Assembly: GCA_017654935.2 (NCBI GenBank)
Contig: CM065700.1
Location: forward strand, 50,684,427 to 50,748,426
From: Phymorhynchus buccinoides
Taxonomy: Eukaryota; Mollusca; Gastropoda; Neogastropoda; Raphitomidae
Reading direction: 5' to 3'
DNA: 64,000 bases
A program made the translations under genes and the position numbers. The notes below the pieces were generated by a model, which was given only the letters and a program-made list of their open reading frames with translations, was not told the origin of the DNA and made no database searches. This document shows positions 59,997 through 64,000 of the stretch, piece after piece (the first letter of the stretch is position 1; every line of letters starts with the position of its first letter).

Positions 59997-60230
59997 ACAC
60001 CACTAATCTCAATGATGATCAATATTTCATGTCTATCGCTCAGACAGTTTACTGTCATATGAGCACTGATGCGTCATGCTGTCATTATGCGCCTAACTGA
60101 GGAATAGTTAGGCCCGGCATGTCCATCTTTGGCTGGAGAAAATCTTTGTAAGAGTTTCTAGAACAAAGGCAGGAGAATGGACCGGTAAAGCAGAAAGATA
60201 GTAGATGAAGGCAGAAGAGAGAAATTGTGC
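59997..60230. mobile_element. Dispersed element, second copy
   Basis: Positions about 60038-60215 are similar to 1068-1235 in the same orientation, with scattered substitutions and small indels. The function or class is unknown, and no tRNA head or terminal repeat is visible. Confidence 0.6.
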
Positions 60231-60945
60231 TCAGGCCGAAGTCCTTACTTTACAACTGCCGCGTTCAAATGCCGCACTCAAGATTCTTCGAGTTTGAGTT
60301 GTGACTTTCGCTGATTCAGTGATCGCGTCAACTCTCATCGTGAATGTTATCACCCTCGCCCTCTTCCTTGAAACACAACCAAGCCTTTGGAAAGACTGTT
60401 TTTTGCGTGTTTCCAGTTCGTTGGGCAAGGCAGTTTCAAGAAGTTCCAATCTCGGATCTGATTGACAGTAATGACACATCTGTCGGCATCGCGAGTTCCG
60501 TTTCACTTCCTGACCCATTGCGCGTATTCTTAGTTGTACAAACATCCTTCGTTGATAGGCCACGAAACCACAAAATAAAACAAGTTTGCTTTGTTTTCTT
60601 TGCTCACTGCGCCTTAGAGGCCCTACAACAGAACGAGAATCGCTGGCTGTGGCATTGAACTCGATAGTGTGCACCAAAACAAAAATGGCGGACTGAAAAT
60701 TTGTGCTCCTGAGTGAAAATTTGTGTGATTGGACAAAGCCAGAGTCATCGGCCAATCAGAAACATTGACAGAAAGGATGCTCGGTTTCACTCAGCATTGA
60801 GAAGGATATAGACACAGCAGCCGCGACTACGCACTCGCTAAGTAAAAGTGCGTTCGTTTTTGTTTTTTTGCGTGAGTTGGGCCGCACTGTTCACGATTTT
60901 ATGCGTCTTAGGGGGGGAAATGCGGCAATCCCGCAAGACCGCGTC
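60231..60945. other. GC-richer unique region, no gene accepted
   Basis: Open on both strands for 100-170 codons, but neither product looks like a protein and no splice partners were found. It contains ATTGG (60730), CCAAT (60752) and GGATATAG (60806), a layout that could be a plus-strand promoter; this is speculative. Confidence 0.35.
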
Positions 60946-61092
60946 TAGAATGAACACTGATCCACCCACTGCCCAGGCACATGTGCTTAAGTCAAAGTCA
61001 ACATTCATTTATTATCTAGAATCAACACTGATCCACCCACTGCCCAGGCACATGTGTTTACGTCAAAGTCAACATTCATTTATTATCTTTTG
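60946..61092 (-). repeat. Two tandem copies of a retroelement-tail segment
   Basis: AACACTGATCCACCCACTGC, then CCAGGCACATGTG and GTCAAAGTCAACATTCATTT occur twice, about 67 bp apart. On the minus strand each has GATAATAAATGAATG followed by TTGACTTTGAC, the 3'-end type seen at 3432-3472. Confidence 0.7.
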
Positions 61093-61196
61093 TGGTGTCA
61101 TGACACAACAAGGGCAACGGAACACAAAATATAATAAAGCAAATTTAACCTTTTCCACTGTGTGTGCGTTGTGTTGTGTTGTGTGTTGTGTTGTGT

Positions 61197-61200
61197 TGTG

Positions 61201-61262
<62 letters not shown>
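61197..61262. repeat. (TG)n microsatellite
   Basis: A TG run preceded by TGTTG repeats (61166-61200). Confidence 0.95.
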
Positions 61263-61264
<2 letters not shown>

Positions 61265-61471
61265 ACATCTGTGTAAATCTTATGAACGTGCCTGTGTTTA
61301 TGCTCGTAGTTATTTGTCTTTATGAACACTTTAATATAAGACAATGTTTGTAATATTTTGAACAAGCCCAGCCGGCATAATATATGCAATATTGATTTTC
61401 TTCTTCTTGTTTTATTGATGCTATTACTAAAAGTAAAAAGACAAAGCTATAAATAGGGAATTAGAACTGAC

Positions 61472-61539
61472 CATGAGAAGTTGCCAGCTGCCACCACAGC
61501 TGTCGTGTCGGACAGACGTCGTATGTCAACAGTGCCACA
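61472..61539 (-). CDS. Candidate exon B of an unrecognised gene
   Basis: A 68-nt minus-strand candidate: acceptor GGATGTCACAG (weak pyrimidine tract), 22 codons plus TG, donor GTCAGT (61466-61471). Frame 0 reads CGTVDIRRLSDTTAVVAAGN then FS, with an N-glycosylation sequon created across NFS. Entry phase 0 fits exon A and exit phase 2 fits exon C. A damaged copy of its acceptor region lies near 61650-61705, where CACAG has become CACAA. Small size and the weak acceptor keep confidence low. Confidence 0.33.
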
Positions 61540-61923
61540 CTGTGACATCCATTGTGCCAACTGGAGTATTGAAAAGAATAACAACTATAGCATCATTTTC
61601 ACCGTCATCATTTTCATCATCATCATCATCATCATCACCATTACATCATCATCAGAGACATCCTATCTGTGCCATATTGTGACTTCCACTGGGCCAACTG
61701 TAATCGTGGGAATATAATTATAGCATTATCATTATCATGATCATCATTACATCATCATATTTATCACTTCACACACACACACTTGTCATGTGTTTAAAGA
61801 TAGATTGCTTGAGAGATTGCCCAGTTTATGAACATACCATAAAGGCCAAAGACAGACAGAGAGACGGACAGAGAGTCAGACAGAGACAGACAGAAAGAAA
61901 GACACAGAGAGACAGACACTCAC
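61540..61923. other. Spacer between candidate exons A and B
   Basis: Holds a (CAT)n tract (61611-61650), the damaged duplicate of the exon B acceptor, and GACA-rich sequence at 61851-61917. No other gene. Confidence 0.45.
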
Positions 61924-62013
61924 CTGTTGAGTGTTGAGGGACAGTCCTGGTTTCGTACATTTAACAAACAGCTTTTGAGGGCGCAGACAGGGAGGGTCCT
62001 TACCATCCAGACA
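61924..62013 (-). CDS. Candidate exon A of an unrecognised gene
   Basis: A 90-nt minus-strand candidate with good splice sites: acceptor TTGCTATTGGTTTCAG and donor CAACAG before GTGAGT. Frame 0 reads CLDGKDPPCLRPQKLFVKCT then KPGLSLNTQQ (30 residues, three cysteines). The composition suggests an extracellular, disulphide-bonded segment, but I do not recognise it. Upstream exons were not found before the window end. Exons A, B and C together would give about 85 residues of an incomplete protein. Confidence 0.42.
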
Positions 62014-62035
62014 CTGAAACCAATAGCAAGGCACT

Positions 62036-62038
62036 GTG

Positions 62039-62069
<31 letters not shown>

Positions 62070-62140
62070 GAGACAGAGCGAGAGAGAGACAGACAGACAG
62101 AGAGAGACAGACAGAGAGAGAGAGAGACAGACAGACAGAA
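62036..62140. repeat. (GACA)n/(GA)n tract
   Basis: GACAGACA and GAGA alternations with CGAGA interruptions. Confidence 0.9.
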
Positions 62141-62141
62141 A

Positions 62142-62190
62142 ACTTGAAAACTTAAACTTTATTTTCCAAGGATATAGATTTTAGGCAAAG
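62142..62190 (-). mobile_element. Retroelement 3'-end fragment
   Basis: ACTTTATTTTCCAAGGATAT and TTTTAGGC match 33594-33622. Read on the minus strand it is AAAATAAAGT followed by a TTTTCAAGTTTT tail, the same 3'-end class as other fragments in the window. Confidence 0.5.
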
Positions 62191-62628
62191 CCTATTCTTC
62201 CAATCTGTCCTTGATACATACATACTTAACACAAAAGACACACATGGCAAGGCATACTATTATACATACAGAGCTGAATACAAAGGTAGCAAAGCAGTTG
62301 ATATTATGAAACATAGGCTGAAATATGGAATTATCAAAGTTGCATATTTTTAATACTCGCGCGTGCATACAAGCATGCAACCATACTTACACACTTGTGC
62401 GCATGTATATAAAGGAAACATACATTATAGAACAGGGCAATATTATATACATTCATCATATGGTATGTAACAGGTAACAATCTGCATTGAATTGAGGACA
62501 ATATTTCTAACATAATTAGGCACATTGTAGGCGAACAGTTAACAAATAGAATAAAATTCATAAAATGAAAGGAATACATACTAACATCGCATACAGAGAA
62601 AGAGAGAGAGACAGAGAGAGAGAGAGAG

Positions 62629-62687
<59 letters not shown>

Positions 62688-62780
62688 CAGATAGAGAGAG
62701 AGATACAGAGAGAGAGAGAGAGACAGTCAGAGAGAGAGATACCCACGTGCAAGAACATCAAGGCACCTGAACTCAAAAAA
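62191..62780. other. Spacer with (GA)n tract, no gene seen
   Basis: A/T-rich unique sequence to about 62590, then GA-rich repeats (62594-62740) with ACAGAGA and ATACAGATAGAGA interruptions. Confidence 0.5.
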
Positions 62781-63207
62781 GGGAGAAAGGTGGCAGAGTG
62801 TCAAATGTAATGCGTGACTGCAATGTGAATGACCCGGGTTCAAATCCCGGCCTCGCCCTTTTTTTCTAGTTCAACAGGAAAATCGAACTGAACATCGAGT
62901 CCTTCGGATGTGGACATAAAGCTAGACTGACCTGTGCGCTATACGCACGTAAAAATCCCACGGCAGTTGAAAGTTGGTTTGAGCAGGGAGAAATCCCGCT
63001 GCCTGGCATGGCCAAATTGATAACTAGGTTTCCTAAGTCTGCCTCCCCCCCTCCTCACCCTGCCCCCCCCCCCCCCCCCCAATTTTTTTATTTAAATTTT
63101 TTTTTTAATTGGGTAGGCGCTGTGCTTGAGGCGACAAGCTCTCCAGGGGAGAGCAGCCCAAATTTCACAGAGATAAGTCTCTGTGACTAGAATATACCAA
63201 CTACCAT
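62781..63207 (+). mobile_element. tRNA-derived SINE, copy 2
   Basis: Begins GGGAGAAAGGTGGCAGAGTG like copy 1, but has lost about 16 bases between box A and the rest. Box B reads GGTTCAAATCC (62838-62848). The body and tail match copy 1 closely (GCACGTAAAAATCCCACGGC, GAAATCCCGCTGCCTGGC, AATTGGGTAGGCGCTG, GAGAGCAGCCCAAATTTC, AAGTCTCTGTGACTAG). Internal C-run and A/T-run variation lies at 63064-63105. The tail is single copy, unlike copy 1. Confidence 0.85.
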
Positions 63208-63502
63208 TGATTCCCTCTGCCATTCGTCTGTTCAATCAGATTGCAAATTACTAGCTTGACCTGTAAATGCGCATGTGTGTGATGTGTGTGTGTGGGTGTG
63301 CATGTGTGTATGTGTGTGACTGTGCGGGTGTGGTGGGTATGTAAGTTGGTGTGGGAGTGTTTGTGTGTACGCGCGCGATTAAATGCATACTGACTTAGAA
63401 CTATGCTTTGCTTTATTCCAGTGTATGCTTGAACGTAGCGGCTGGTTGTGTTGGATGCATGAGAAAAGTAAAGTCCGCTCTTTCTCTCATTGATTTCCCT
63501 TT
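63208..63502 (+). mobile_element. Possible LINE 3'-end relic and TG-rich spacer
   Basis: Positions about 63203-63251 can be read as LIPSAIRLFNQIANY and a stop, like the C-terminal end of Rex1/CR1-type ORFs (compare FLPRSIHLLNS in the LINE at 11.9 kb). TG-rich sequence (63268-63365) follows. The coding remnant is only about 15 residues. Confidence 0.35.
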
Positions 63503-64000
63503 TAATCATCTGATACTGCTGTAAGCTTTGACTGTATTCCTTTGTGATACTGTGATGTTCATTTCTCTTTTAATCATCTGATACTGCTGTAAGCTTTGAC
63601 TGTATTCCTTCGTGATACTGTGATGTTCATTTCTCTTTTAATCATCTGATACTGCTGTAAGCTTTGACTGTATTCCTTTGTGATACTGTGATGTTCATTT
63701 CTCTTTTAATCATCTGATACTGCTGTAAGCTTTGACTGTATTCCTTCGTGATACTGTGATGTTCATTTCTCTTTTAATCATCTGATACTGCTGTAAGCTT
63801 TGACTGTATTCCTTTGTGATACTGTGATGTTCATTTCTCTTTTAATCATCTGATACTGCTGTAAGCTTTGACTGTATTCCTTCGTGATACTGTGATGTTC
63901 ATTTCCCTTTTAATCATCTGATACTGCTGTAAGCTTTGACTGTATTCCTTTGTGATACTGTGATGTTCATTTCTCTTTTAATCATCTGATACTGCTGTAA
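63503..64000. repeat. 68-bp minisatellite, about 7 copies, open at window end
   Basis: The unit reads GTTCATTTCTCTTTTAATCA, TCTGATACTGCTGTAAGCTT, TGACTGTATTCCTTTGTGAT, ACTGTGAT. CCTTTGTG and CCTTCGTG alternate strictly, so the true period is a 136-bp dimer. It continues beyond the window. Confidence 0.96.

Noticed and set aside
60231..60755. 174-codon minus-strand and 104-codon plus-strand frames
   Set aside because: They overlap, neither has protein-like composition or recognisable motifs, and no splice partners are apparent.
60725..60860. Plus-strand promoter with CCAAT boxes and GGATATAG
   Set aside because: Motifs are short, spacing is loose and nothing downstream is a credible gene; noted only as a possibility.

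Overview
The window is repeat-dominated DNA from a metazoan nuclear genome. It is probably a mollusc, perhaps a gastropod, judged from the style of the CR1/L2-type LINEs, the tRNA-derived SINEs, the (TG)n/(GA)n microsatellites and a dispersed element carrying the motif GTGACCTTGACCTTT. I could run no search, so the taxon is an inference. By my own tally about two thirds of the 64 kb is tandem repeat. Most very long open frames here (up to 2,841 codons) are repeats whose unit lacks stop codons, and they are not genes.

Gene content. One gene is well supported. It lies on the minus strand in three exons (25877-25472, 20313-20167, 10303-10065) that join in phase 1/phase 1 into a 263-residue protein with four membrane segments. 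Its introns (about 5.2 and 9.9 kb) are almost entirely minisatellites, plus one LINE. A second, weaker minus-strand gene fragment is proposed from three phase-compatible exons (62013-61924, 61539-61472, 59598-59500). Three LINE copies supply the only other credible coding sequence: one reverse transcriptase ORF with no internal stop (11949-13679) and two copies of a truncated L2/CR1-like RT (52725-53669 and 55630-56574).

Layout. 1-9 kb: 49/51, 104, 9/18, 86/39 and 54-bp arrays with small dispersed elements between. 9.0-9.6 kb: a TTAA-flanked inverted-repeat element. 9.9-25.9 kb: the tetraspan gene, with 47-bp (10.3-14.7), 25-bp (15.5-19.9), 34-bp, 57-bp (20.5-24.0) and 74-bp (24.2-25.05) arrays in its introns. 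27.1-30.6 kb: a 49-bp array. 31.2-36.4 kb: a SINE whose tail became a 63-bp array, an 84-bp array, a TIR-bounded element filled with repeats, a 62-bp array and a long hairpin. 37.2-47.4 kb: one 10-kb block built on an 11-bp register. 50.9-58.0 kb: 66-bp and 28-bp arrays, with a LINE insertion and its flanks tandemly duplicated about 2.9 kb apart. 58.2-64 kb: 62-bp and 89/91-bp arrays, the candidate second gene, two more SINEs, and a 68-bp array running off the end.

Main idea. Several arrays appear to have been seeded on functional or mobile sequence next to them. The 47-bp array repeats the 3' splice site of exon 3. The 89/91-bp array repeats the 3' half and donor site of a candidate exon. 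The 63-bp array repeats a SINE tail. The 54-bp array repeats the end of a dispersed element. The tetraspan exon 1 itself holds a coding tandem repeat that supplies six N-glycosylation sequons.
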